From: Endocarpon pusillum Z07020
Lineage: Eukaryota; Ascomycota; Eurotiomycetes; Verrucariales; Verrucariaceae
Assembly: GCF_000464535.1 (NCBI RefSeq)
Contig: NW_006916638.1
Location: forward strand, 1-64,000
Reading direction: 5' to 3'
DNA length: 64,000 nt
Shown here one piece after another: positions 22,166-32,165 of this stretch. A program made the translations under genes and the position numbers. Every line of letters begins with the position of its first letter. Position 1 is the stretch's first letter. The notes below the pieces were generated by a model. It saw nothing but the letters and a program-made list of their open reading frames with translations. It was not told where the DNA came from and did no database searches.

Positions 22166-22404
22166 CTATGGTAGGAGGCATAATGTTTGTCACCTCCGCA
22201 CTAGTATCTTTGGACCAAAACTATTATCAAACGAGCGAGGCTAGGTAGCACTAATCAAAGATGGCTTAATCAGAGCTGGTGGACTTGTTTCTATGGCTGC
22301 TTGATCTTATAAGCTTTTCAACGACCAATTAGCAATCTGTGGACTCGTATCAGAACTAGTCACTACTAGCACTGTATTGACAAACATTATGCCTCCTACC
22401 GTAG
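22166..22404. mobile_element. MITE, copy 2 (239 bp, TA target site)
   Basis: Left end CTATGGTAGGAGGCATAATG and right end (reverse-complemented) CTACGGTAGGAGGCATAATG match the element at 13669-14011. TA flanks it at 22164-22165 and 22405-22406. The interior is about 100 bp shorter than in copy 1, and similarity of the arms fades after about 26 bp. Confidence 0.88.
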
Positions 22405-23154
22405 TAGTAGATGAGACCGTTACCGCCGATGCCTAGCCGCGGGTTTGGGGGTTCCTAACTCCCCACCATGTAGTTCTTTGCACGAGATCTATCGCGACAC
22501 ACGAATCGGCTGTCAGCTCTTGAGACAGCGGAAACGCTTTTCAGACTTGGAATACCCACACCTTGGTCAGCTTGATAAGAGACCAAAGAGGCACCCAACC
22601 GATCAAGAAATTGAAAGGTCCCTTCGGCCCTCTCATAAAGATGGAGCCATATCTCTTTCTCAACTCAGACGTGGCCTTGCTTGACCTTGAACCGACCAAG
22701 GCAGGGGTCTACGGGCTTGAGGAGCGGCGAGATACTCATTTTTAGGTGGTTGTTTGAGTGGCTTTGCAGCGTTACAAGCAGCGTTACAAGCAACGCAGAT
22801 TGAGCCATCGTGTAAATGTCTGTTTAGGAAGACACGTTGCCCAGGAACCGATAATGGTGTCAGCCGAGGTGATGTGGAGCAGAAGCGGCTGAGGTCCGAC
22901 ACTGAGTAAGAGCAGTAAATATAGGTACACGCTAAGTCTTAGAACTGATGCCATGATAACCGACTCTTCTTTGCATGACACAGCCTTGCCAGCGTATCTG
23001 CGAATAATGCGGCATGATGGACACTTGGAATCCTCTACAGAGACATAAAATCGGTTCACAATCCTTACAGGGTTGGAGCCAAAGATATGCAGTGCGCCTG
23101 ATTTAAAATTGCTGCTAGTGAAGAACGTATTGAAACACTGTATTTCAATCAACC
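22405..23154. other. Intergenic region downstream of the CmcJ-like gene
   Basis: No gene is recognised. A minus-strand open frame (23152-22784) lacks an ATG at its beginning and shows no domain; it probably covers the 3' flank of the oxygenase gene. A plus-strand frame at 22445-22684 is charged but otherwise featureless. Confidence 0.4.
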
Positions 23155-24114
23155 CTACTCTGTCGGCTGATCTTCATGAAAGACCAGTGCACGCACTTCA
23201 ATGCTTTCTCTCGCCTCTTCATCAATAGTAGCCGAGTTCACGAATGCTGTATGTGGCACACGCCTAGCACGACCGTCCAGCTTGGAATCGAAGCATTTGA
23301 TTAACATTACCTCCTCTGGAGTTTGTCCATACAGGTAGAACCATTTATGCTCTTTGTTCGGTTTCACAGTGTATGTTTCACCTCGTCGATCAGGGTAGAT
23401 CAAAGCAATGCCAACAAGATCCGAGTCAGGGACCGAATTGGCATCAGCGACAGCAAGCGGGTCCTTCAGAATCTTCTTGATCGGGCGCCAGACATTGATA
23501 ATCTGGTACCGAGTAGACAGAAGTTTCTCTGCGTCATCTGGAAGATGATGGGGGACTCGAGACTTCGCTGCACTGTATGATTGATCGATGTGGACACGAT
23601 TGACTGGACCACGAAGCGGGGTCGCAGGCGACTGTGGATCCTTTGGTGTTCGGCGGACGGTGTGGTCAAAGATGAAAACACGAGATGCGCCAGTCCTGTC
23701 AAGGTCAGCATGCTTCCTTACGGGAAGCCGATCAACGTACACGTCTTTCAGAAGCTGCTCGGTCTCAGGATAGTAGACAGCTTTTATTTGAGCGTCGTCG
23801 ATGAAGTCTTTCTCGGCGCTCTTGTGGCCATGGATCTGGAAGCCAGTGGAGTCAAGAGTGTACTTCTTTTCCTCTCCTCTGATATCGTGAACGGTCACAT
23901 CGAGAGGCTCAACAGGACGCTCATATGTCTCAGGCTTTCCCACATATGTTGGAGCAGGTTCACTGCCATCACCAGGATCCTTGTAGTAGTTCAACGAAGT
24001 GTTGATATGATGTGGCTTGATAGACTGAGTGATGAAGGTCGCCTGCACCTTCGCAGGGAATGGCTCAAATGAGGTGGAATGACCTTGGGGTTGATGAATT
24101 GCCGCCGACGCCAT
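23155..24114 (-). CDS. CmcJ/AsaB-like non-heme iron oxygenase
   Basis: Uninterrupted frame of 319 residues from ATG 24114; the upstream in-frame extension has no better start. Family marks are VTVHDIRGEEKKYTLD near residue 70-85, RVFIFDHTVRR, then VHIDQSYSAAKSRV and YQIINVWRPIKKILKDPLA. This layout is that of the fungal GA4-desaturase/CmcJ/AsaB/NvfI group. His175 and Asp177 (HID) with His288 (VPHTAF) and Arg308 fit the Fe(II)/2-oxoglutarate facial triad and co-substrate Arg described for such enzymes. Substrates vary between secondary metabolites and cannot be read from sequence. It is co-directional with the permease gene behind it (315 bp gap). No signal peptide, so cytosolic. Family confident, reaction unknown. 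Confidence 0.88.
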   Translation of the reverse strand: MASAAIHQPQGHSTSFEPFPAKVQATFITQSIKPHHINTSLNYYKDPGDGSEPAPTYVGKPETYERPVEPLDVTVHDIRGEEKKYTLDSTGFQIHGHKSAEKDFIDDAQIKAVYYPETEQLLKDVYVDRLPVRKHADLDRTGASRVFIFDHTVRRTPKDPQSPATPLRGPVNRVHIDQSYSAAKSRVPHHLPDDAEKLLSTRYQIINVWRPIKKILKDPLAVADANSVPDSDLVGIALIYPDRRGETYTVKPNKEHKWFYLYGQTPEEVMLIKCFDSKLDGRARRVPHTAFVNSATIDEEARESIEVRALVFHEDQPTE

Positions 24115-24429
24115 TGTAAAGTGTTGGTTTGCATGTCTTCGACCAGCAATCAACACTCATTATATTGGCTTCCCAGAAGTATCGTTGATATGTCAGCTCG
24201 CACGCCATCTGTGAGTATAGACGCGCCATGCACGGAGTTATGCGGGGTAGCAGGACGTGAAGTCGGACGAAGAGTCGGACGGAGAGTCGGATGAAGATTA
24301 GAGCTCAGCAGCAAAGCCAATAGGAAGTCCCATGATGAATGGCGTGCGCAACATACCTGGAAGGCCACGCATGTTCTATCACCTATGCTGCCATTCAGTG
24401 GAGTTGTGCTTATGAAGCAGTCGTGATGA
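24115..24429. other. Gap between permease and oxygenase genes
   Basis: These 315 bp must hold the permease 3' end and the oxygenase promoter. A tandem TCGGACG/AGTCGGA stretch (about 24262-24293) is the only visible feature. Confidence 0.4.
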
Positions 24430-26126
24430 TTAACAATCTTTGCGAACAAGCTTCGTGATGGTTGTGCCGTCACCGAGGATGTCAGGCTCATTCTCGAGTC
24501 TATAGCCTCTACATCGAGGCAAAGCGATGGTCCAGATGAACCAGTAGATCACGCCAAAAGCGATACTGTCATGATTAGCAGTGCATGATATCCACAGGAT
24601 GCCAACTTACATCGCAATACCAACCAATGCATAGGCGGCGTAGAAGAAACTGACATCAGACGTGCCTTTTGGGGGGGGAAACAAGGGTGCCAGTATCAAG
24701 GCCAAGCAAAGCGCAACTCGGAGCCAAACTGCTGGTAGCCATGCTCGGAAAGGTCTGTTCAACTCCGGTTTCCTGATACGGAGAATGAGAAGACCGGCAG
24801 CGACCGCAACTGCAAAGTATTGACCTGCGTAGCCTTCGACGTCCGCAATGAAAGCATAGACTGTCCCCGAGGGAGGAAGAATGATGACCAAAAGCGAAGG
24901 CACGTAGTGCACTATCAAGCCGCCCATCGGTGCATCGAATGGTCGGGAGGACGCCAGCAGCTTCGAACATGGCAAAAAGCCTTGTCGTGCAACTTCCTGG
25001 TTAAGTCGGGCCTATTCACAATCAGCATTGTCTGATAAGTGCAATTAAAGCTTACCAAAGCGAATGTCACAACCATAACATTCCCAGCCGCGCTGAGCGC
25101 GATAGCCAATGGCAGAAAAACATTGCCAAATCCCGCTCCAAACACGCGCTCGAAGAAGAGAGCCGCAATCAACTCGCGACTCTGCTTCACCTCCTCGAGG
25201 GGAACAACTGCCAGATAGGCAACATTGACGAGCAGGTACATGATGCAAGCCGTCAAAAGTGCTGCAGGCCCGACAGACTTTAACGTTCGGATTGGGTCCT
25301 TGACTTCGTTCAAAACGTTGTTGATGTTGCTCAATCCAGCATAGGAGTAGAAAACTTTGAAGAACGCCGTAGACAGATTGTTCCAGGCCCAGTTGGAGTC
25401 CTTCCATAGGTCATCCCAAAACGTAATGTTGGCTGAGCTGAACGCGTTATTGAGCGTCTGCGCCCGGAAGAGTACTACAAAAAATCCGGTCATGATCATA
25501 AGTACTATCAAGACAACCTTGATCCAACCAAGTACATTTTGAATCAATATTCCAGTGCGATAGAAGCAGCCGTGGACGAGTGTAATTGCAGTGAGCAGTC
25601 CTACGGCAAGAAGCTTCGTCATCAGGTCAGTTGGCTGGACTCGAATTGCAAACAAGGTGTACTTGGCAAAGACGATGCAATTGCTGGCTGTAAAACCGAG
25701 AAGCACGGCCTGTAGAGCAACCAGCGTAGATGTCAGAAAGCGAGGCTGACGGTAGGTGTATTCGAGATACACCTTGACTCCTCCCGAGCGTGGCAGCATG
25801 CATCCATACTCCATATCGATAGCGAGGCCTGCCCACGCCACAAATGCTCCAATGATCCAAATGCTCAAAGCGAGTCCAGGGCTTCCAACATTCTGAACGA
25901 TCGTTCCAGGCATCGCAAAGATCCCGCTTCCGACGACACGTGAGATGACCAAGATGTAAGCGCTTCCCCAACCAATATTTCTGCCGACAAGAGATGTGTC
26001 TGGGAGAACATCGTTGTCAATAGCTCGCTCAATCTTCGCATGCTGCAACTGCTCAGCGGTTACATAAGGTTCGATATGTCCAAAAGTGTCGGGACGGAGC
26101 AAGGGCTCACTCTCCACGTCGGACAT
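24430..26126 (-). CDS. Amino-acid permease of the Mup1/LAT type
   Basis: Exons 26126-25056, 25011-24611 and 24565-24430 (introns of 44 and 45 nt) give 535 residues. ATG 26126 starts MSDVESEPLLRP. The first transmembrane helix carries VVGSGIFAMPG, the substrate-binding helix break of APC-superfamily transporters. PRSGGVKVYLEYTYRQP and FKVFYSYAGLSNINNVLNE are typical of the fungal methionine-permease/L-type branch. About 12 hydrophobic segments are present, and the tail FGVIYWFIWTIALPR ends in a short polar cytosolic stretch. It should import amino acids by proton symport across the plasma membrane; the exact substrate (methionine or other neutral amino acid) is inference. It lies between two Fe/2-oxoglutarate oxygenase genes. 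Confidence 0.92.
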
Positions 26127-28408
26127 TGCAATCAAGGGGATGGTTTGGATCCAAGTTCCTTTCTAGAAAAAAGAATTCTGTACGGAAGTAAAATTGGACG
26201 CTGGCAATCGAGCACAGCTGGAAGACGCGCGCACGCCTCTACAGCTAGAGCATAGGTCAAGGACGACTTACCAATCGATCCATTAGGTCTGGATCAGCAG
26301 CATTGCAATATTGGGCGGCCGCTATAATCACAGCAGCGCACATTCCATGTGCGACATGCCCGAAAGTTGTGCTTGCACACAATTTGGGGGTCTTAGCACG
26401 TCATTCTTCACGGGGCATAATGGTTTGTAATACCGCAGTTGCAACGTTTTTAAACTGGCACGAGACGAGTGTGATGCTAAGATAGAAATACATTGTTTAA
26501 TTTGCTCTGTAGAATGCGTAGAAAGCAAGTTGTAAATATGCGTACAAGCTGTATGGCAAAGCGAAATTAGTTGCGAAATTGCGGTAGAAAGTGACCAATC
26601 AAACGCTGGAAGAATAAACGCAGCAAAGCTGGCCAACAGGCGCTCTCACGGTTTAAACGAATATGCATACACCAGCTACCTAGGACAGCTATTATTAAAA
26701 GTCGCGAGGAAGGACGACGAAGTGACTACTAACTTGAACATTATCAGCTAGAGCATTTCCGATTTAGGCAGCTCGTACAGCTTCATTTTGGCTCAAAACA
26801 GCTTTAAATGATTGACAGTATGCTAAAATCAGATGAAATAGGAGCTACAGAGGTCTTCACCAATCAAACTTCATTTCGCAAGGGGGGTCAGCTGAGCAGG
26901 TAGATAATGTACATTACCGGCTTATACACATTATGGACGCTTCAAGATCCGAACCGGGCCTCGCCCACAAGATAAGGACAAGTGAATTGGTCAACAGGTA
27001 CACTAAAGGTTCCGCGGATCCATACCACAGGCTATAACGGGAATCAGACAGGGAACATTGGGTGCCCTTTAGAGGTTCCAAGGATCCAATTCGCTCCTGA
27101 GAACAGGCTTTGAGTTCCCGGGCACAAGTCAGCGTATCCTGGGATCCAATGGGCCCCTACGCCAAGCAGTACGTTCATGGTTGGACCGCTTGGGACGTGT
27201 CTGCTCCTCAGAGGAACAAGTTGACATGGTGATGATGCTACGTGGTTGTTCCCGAAGCTCGTCACTTGTCATCCACCACCACGCTGTCATAGAATTTGAC
27301 ATTTTTTTAATTGGTCAGTGCCAGCTACTAGCGCTGCCAGTCTAAGTTAGCGCCGGTAACCTGGACCTTAAATTTTCATCCCAAAAGGTGTAGTAAAATA
27401 GGAATGTACCAATTGATAGATACCAAATGACTTAAAACAGCACTTGGACACCTGTTGTAACATACCCTAGGTCAAACAAGGATCAATTCTGGTCAAGATG
27501 CGAGCCAACAATTCACTTGGCAGATATCATAGTCATCAAGCTAGGAGTAAGCAAAGAAGTGGCTTATATTGCGTGATATCGAGATAAAGACTGCAGTATC
27601 TGGTTAGAAGAGTAGCTCGATGTTCTTCGTTAGAGCGACTTGTCTATTCTGTAGCGAGGGGGATTTGTGGCCTCGCTAGTCATGAACTTGTGACACTTCA
27701 ACACACTCCGACAACCGGCAGAGATCAACTCTGTACGCCATCCTAATTACGTTCGACCATGTACATGGCTCTTCGTCCTCGGCACGATAGTTCCTTGCGT
27801 GAGACTGATGTCCACGGACATGTTTGCTCCTCTGAACGTTGTACCTGGACTTGCTGGCGAGAATCAAGGAAGAGGCTGCTGTGGAAGCATCAATCTTCAC
27901 ACGTACCCCATAGATACAACAGAAAATCTTCTGCCGTTGGTAGTTACTAACGCGGGTGTGAGTACATGGCAAGGCATGAAGCTGGAAAGGCTGGGTCCAC
28001 GTGGCAAGGACTGCCTGCAACAAGCAGCTTATCAGCCCTTTTTCCGTGATTGGTTACACACCCTCTGATCACGCAGTAGAAATGTGGCATGATGCCATCG
28101 GGGGCACTATGGTGTGCCGATACTAGCACGAGTGTTGAAGAGTGGGGCTGGAGATGGATCTTAGCGGACTGCGAAATATCAGAACCACTGTATGTGAGCA
28201 CCATACGCCCCTCAGATGGCGGATCACTCACCCGCGATGATCCCGTGCTCGTGCTTCCAGGATGCCATGCCGCTTCGCCGACGCGAAGAGTAATGAATCG
28301 TAATGCTTTATAAAGCGACTGATGAGACCGGCTCATGGAGCTTTCAGGCATATCGTCTTCAGGAAGCAGACATACCGTCTCAACCATTTCAGAAATAGAA
28401 CTTGCGAC
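26127..28408. other. Long intergenic region between permease and dioxygenase
   Basis: These 2.28 kb separate two divergent metabolic genes. No coding region is recognised; open frames are short and motif-free. GGATCCA words recur at about 27016, 27083 and 27143 within loosely similar 60-70 bp stretches, perhaps degenerate repeats. A dense group of GATA sites lies at 27415-27600. Confidence 0.45.
27415..27600. promoter_or_regulatory. Cluster of eight GATA cores
   Basis: GATA or TATC is found at 27415, 27419, 27523 (GATATC, both strands), 27575 (GATATC, both strands), 27583 and 27597. Roughly one to two would be expected by chance in 186 bp on both strands. Fungal AreA/Nit2-type and other GATA factors bind such sites in nitrogen, iron or light regulation. 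The position between two outward-facing genes suggests shared control, which is inference. Confidence 0.4.
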
Positions 28409-29649
28409 ATGGCACCATCAGCTATTCCTGTTGAATATACTGACGGGATTGAAGTGAAGAAACTAGCCCAGACCAGAGAGCCAATAAAATATTCTGGGTC
28501 TTTGGACCAATACCAAACAGTCGATATCACTCCTGTGATTGGTACCGAGTATCCCGACGCCAATATTGTCGAATGGATCAATGCACCAAATGCTGACGAG
28601 AGTTTGCGAGATCTGGCCATCAAAAGTAAGCCCATCCGGGCCTACCTCAAAGTAAAAGCCAACTCACTGAACCTCAAGTCTCTGAGCGCGGGGTCGTTTT
28701 CTTCAGAGCACAGAACAACCTGACGAACGATGTCCAGAAGCAGCTTATTCAACGACTTGGCGAGCTCACTGGCAAGCCTTCAACATCGAAGCTCCATATA
28801 CACCCGATCTTGAATTCAGAGCGGGAGCTTGGGGGTAGCGATCCAGAGATTAGCACGATTAGCTCAGTGCAGCATGACAAGCTGTATAAAAAGACTGATT
28901 ATGACCAGAGCAAGAAGATCCAGAGCAGCGCTCTTTGGCACAGCGACATCGCTTTTGAGCCTGTTCCGGCTGACTACACTTCGCTCCGCTTGACACAGCT
29001 ACCTAGAACGGGTGGAGGTACGTCGAATGTGATCCGATTTTGCTAAGACAATGCTAAAGTCAGTAGATACCCTATGGGCGTCGGGTTATGAGATCTATGA
29101 CCGAATCAGCGAGCCATATCAGCGCTTCTTGGAGACACTGAGCGCAACTTTCGCGCAACCAGCCTTCAACGAAGTGGCTGGAAGGGGCGGCTTCTCGCTG
29201 TACGATAAGCCAAGAGGAGCTCCTGAGAATGTTGGAAGCGAGCTTAAGGCAATCCATCCAGTGGTTCGGACCAACCCTGTCACAGGATGGAAGAGTATCT
29301 TTCCCGTCGGTGGTCACGTGAGGCATATCAATGGTCTCACTGAGCAGGAGAGCAAGAATATCCTCGATTGGTTCCTTGAGTTGGTGTACAAGAACCATGA
29401 CTTGCAGGTGCGATTCAAGTGGAAGAACGAAAACGACGTTGGTAAGCTACCTCCCAAATCAGGTAACGAAAAGAGCGAAGGCTAACTTGCAATTCCGTAG
29501 CAATCTGGGACAACCGCAGCGTTTTTCATTCGGCCACGTTTGACTACGAAGGAGAGGGAGACCGATTCGGTAATCGAGCAGTTGGACTTGGTGAGCGCCC
29601 ATACTTTGATCCAAATAGCACATCTCGACGCGCAGTGCTAGGTCAATGA
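28409..29649 (+). CDS. TauD/TfdA-family Fe(II)/2-oxoglutarate dioxygenase
   Basis: Four exons: 28409-28625, 28679-29017, 29067-29441, 29501-29649; introns of 53, 49 and 59 nt start GTAAGC, GTACGT and GTAAGC. The product has 359 residues. The first splice is needed to read AIKISERGVVFFRAQNNLTN. Iron ligands are His160 and Asp162 in LWHSDIAF and His320 in NRSVFHSATFDY; Arg follows in DRFGNRAVGLGERPYF. SVQHDKLYKK and FPVGGHVRHINGL are usual in fungal sulfonate/taurine and alkylsulfate dioxygenase-like proteins. The family hydroxylates sulfonates, 2,4-D-like ethers or other small acids with loss of CO2 from 2-oxoglutarate; a sulfur-scavenging role is likely but not proven. Cytosolic; no signal peptide. 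Confidence 0.93.
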
Positions 29650-30154
29650 ACGCAAATGGAAGGTTGAGCAAGCGGCAACCGTACAGAGTCTGATGCAGAG
29701 TAAATGAGGGGACATCACCCATTGGAGGGGCACTGATTCGTAAAAAATGAATTGTGAGATTCTTAAGAAATAGATATATTCTTAATAGATTTATGATGAT
29801 TGAGTACATAGTTGATAATGCACACACTAAGACTGAATAAATATGCAATTTCTATAGTAAAGAAGTAATTGTATGTCGTGCAGTGATCAGAATGTAAGAA
29901 TGTGTGGGATGAAATTTTTGGTTAGTAATAAGTATAGTACTCTGCTGGTGGCGCCAAGCATTGACCTAAATAAAGTACGGCAAAAATCCAACCTCAATTC
30001 AAGCCCCGGAAGCTAGAGCTGCGATAGCTTTCCAAACACCACGAAAGCGAAACACTGCTAGAAATTTACATACGTTGACGTCAACAACAAGAAGGCGCAT
30101 AATCTATATTGAATTATCGGAGAGCGTCTTCGTGTGGGACCAGGTGTCCCTACG
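29650..30154. other. Intergenic, AT-rich
   Basis: These 505 bp hold the dioxygenase 3' flank (AT-rich about 29735-29870) and the promoter of the ATP synthase subunit e gene. Nothing else was recognised. Confidence 0.45.
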
Positions 30155-30576
30155 ATGTCGACTTCGCAGGGAGTGAACGTGAGCGCAATATTCCTTTCTG
30201 CGGATTGCTCAATCAAGACCATTCTATGCCTTGTCGAAGCCCAGCTGACTTTACATAAGGTACTTCGATACTCTGCTCTGCTTTTTGGCATATTCTACGG
30301 CTTTTCGCATCAGAGAACAATCTACGCCAACAACAAAGCCTCCCATGTCGAAAATGAATACAAACACAGAGAATCCTTGATCGAAAAAGCGAAGCTCGAA
30401 TGGAAGAAAAAGAACTTACCGCCAGAAGCAAGAACCGGAAGTGGAGGAGGTTAGTCCTATTCCTCGCCACTTACCCAGATCAGTACTCATCGCGGCATAC
30501 AGTCATTACAGATCCGGAGGACAAGAACTTCGACCTTGAAGCATATTTGACACTGAAGTCTGCAGAGAACACGTGA
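30155..30576 (+). CDS. ATP21: Mitochondrial F1F0-ATP synthase subunit e
   Basis: Exons 30155-30178, 30260-30449 and 30512-30576 give 92 residues, the family length. The first exon codes only MSTSQGVN. Exon 2 begins VLRYSALLFGIFYGF, the single inner-membrane helix with a GxxxG-like small-residue face, followed by the charged coiled coil HVENEYKHRESLIEKAKLEW. The last exon adds DPEDKNFDLEAYL. In yeast (Atp21/Tim11) subunit e drives ATP synthase dimerisation and crista shaping together with subunit g. The three-exon arrangement with a tiny first exon makes it easy to miss in automatic annotation. Confidence 0.95.
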
Positions 30577-32165
30577 AGAGTGAAGAGATGACGAGCAACC
30601 TACCTTACACCTCCTCGGAAGTGACCACTACGACTTGGCGACGTCGTCGTTCTGTCTCAGGCCTTCCAATGCCATAGATTCCCTTCACGTCCCTTGTACA
30701 TATGTTCGATCATCTAAATACTATGTGTATACTACGGTTCCTCAACCCGGGCTTACTCTATCTATCATTGCAATAAATATCTGCGCGTGTCCCTGTACGC
30801 TTTCGCACACCGGAATTCCTTCCTATCGTAAACGAATGGCCCTAACCACAAGACCAAAGATCTAATGGAAGAAGCCGTTAACTTCAAGTTCTACCCAGAT
30901 CAGTACCTCTAATTGGTGGCTTATGTTCTGTGAAGCTCTTGAAGGAACGACATCTTACCTGTGTCTAAATTGAAGCAATAGGCATTGCTGCTGCAACTCT
31001 GTTGTTCCTACGTCTTTGAGCCTCCAAGGCGACCTGCTTCTATTTCACAATAATTATACCATTAAAATAGCCATCGCTAATTTGTTACACATTCAAGCCG
31101 TGGTTGCGCCAGGGCCAATTCCGGAGGGTTTAGGTATCCCCACAGAATCTGTCATGCTGAAAGAGTGGAGACTGGGTCTATTCGTTCAGTGTTTCCTCGT
31201 CCACTTCTGGGACAATTCACTCCGAGTTGCCAGGGAAGAGAATCGTGTCTACAGCTGCATAAGATACATGTTCCCCGGTCTGGACAAAGCAATGATAGTG
31301 GTAACGGCTCTTCTCTCTCATGATCGATCTTGTGAATTAGTCAGTGACCCTCGGCCATGATGTCAGTTGTAACGTCGTCAATGGGTCTTGGCGCATCATG
31401 TTTGATTTGATGCAGGTACTAGAGAGGGAATCTGACCCCTTTGACAGCACCGGAAACTCGTGAGAATGGGTGTCCCTACAGGCTAAGGGGCAACCCGCCG
31501 AAGATGATCGGCCGAGGTTGTTCTTGGAGTCGTCGGTCCAGGATCCACAAGGCCTTTGTTAAGTAGAAGAATTTGGGTGAGACCAGAGCACTTCACTTCC
31601 CTCCGTGATCTCTTAAGACCAGGCCCATTTCTGTCAGGAGCCCGCCGCTTCCTCAGCTACTTAGTAGTAGATGCTATACGATGCCTAGGGGCACAAGCTG
31701 TTGTTGATCTTAGCGATTCGACTGCGTGAGAGAGAAGGTAAGCCCGAAGATGAGGATAATAGTGCCATGAGAAGAGAGCTCAGTGATACAGCTCAGATAG
31801 GTTTGCACGGCGGGTACAAAAGTATAGAGTTTATAGTGGAGGATAGAACATAATCAGTGGTTTGGACATCACCACCAGTTAACACCAAGTTATCCGAGAG
31901 TCACGACAGCATAGAAGGCTTCTTAGTCACTGCAAATTCCTACAATTGCTGCTCATGATTTGCGTATCGAAGCAATTGTTGAAGCAGCGCCATGGCCGCA
32001 AAGTGCAATCCAGCCTCATCTCTTCATGCTGAGGTTGGAGCTCGATCTTTGCCAAGTCTGCGCTTTGCCGACACCTTCATATTTGGACCTGGATGCTTTT
32101 CGTATGCTTTCATGCACAACTGTTGAGATACTTGGTCCCTTTCCCATTGCCTCCTTTGTCTGGCC
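30577..32165. other. Intergenic region upstream of STT3
   Basis: The 1.59 kb contain no recognised gene. A plus-strand frame (31016-31360, 114 codons, no ATG at its start) has no motif. No tRNA was found. The STT3 promoter should lie in the last few hundred bases. Confidence 0.4.

Noticed and set aside
28626..28678. Apparent frameshift in the TauD/TfdA gene
   Set aside because: A GTAAGC...AAG intron of 53 nt restores AIKISERGVVFFRAQ exactly, so the gene is intact.
31016..31360. 114-codon plus-strand frame upstream of STT3
   Set aside because: It does not begin with ATG and shows no recognisable domain or splice context.
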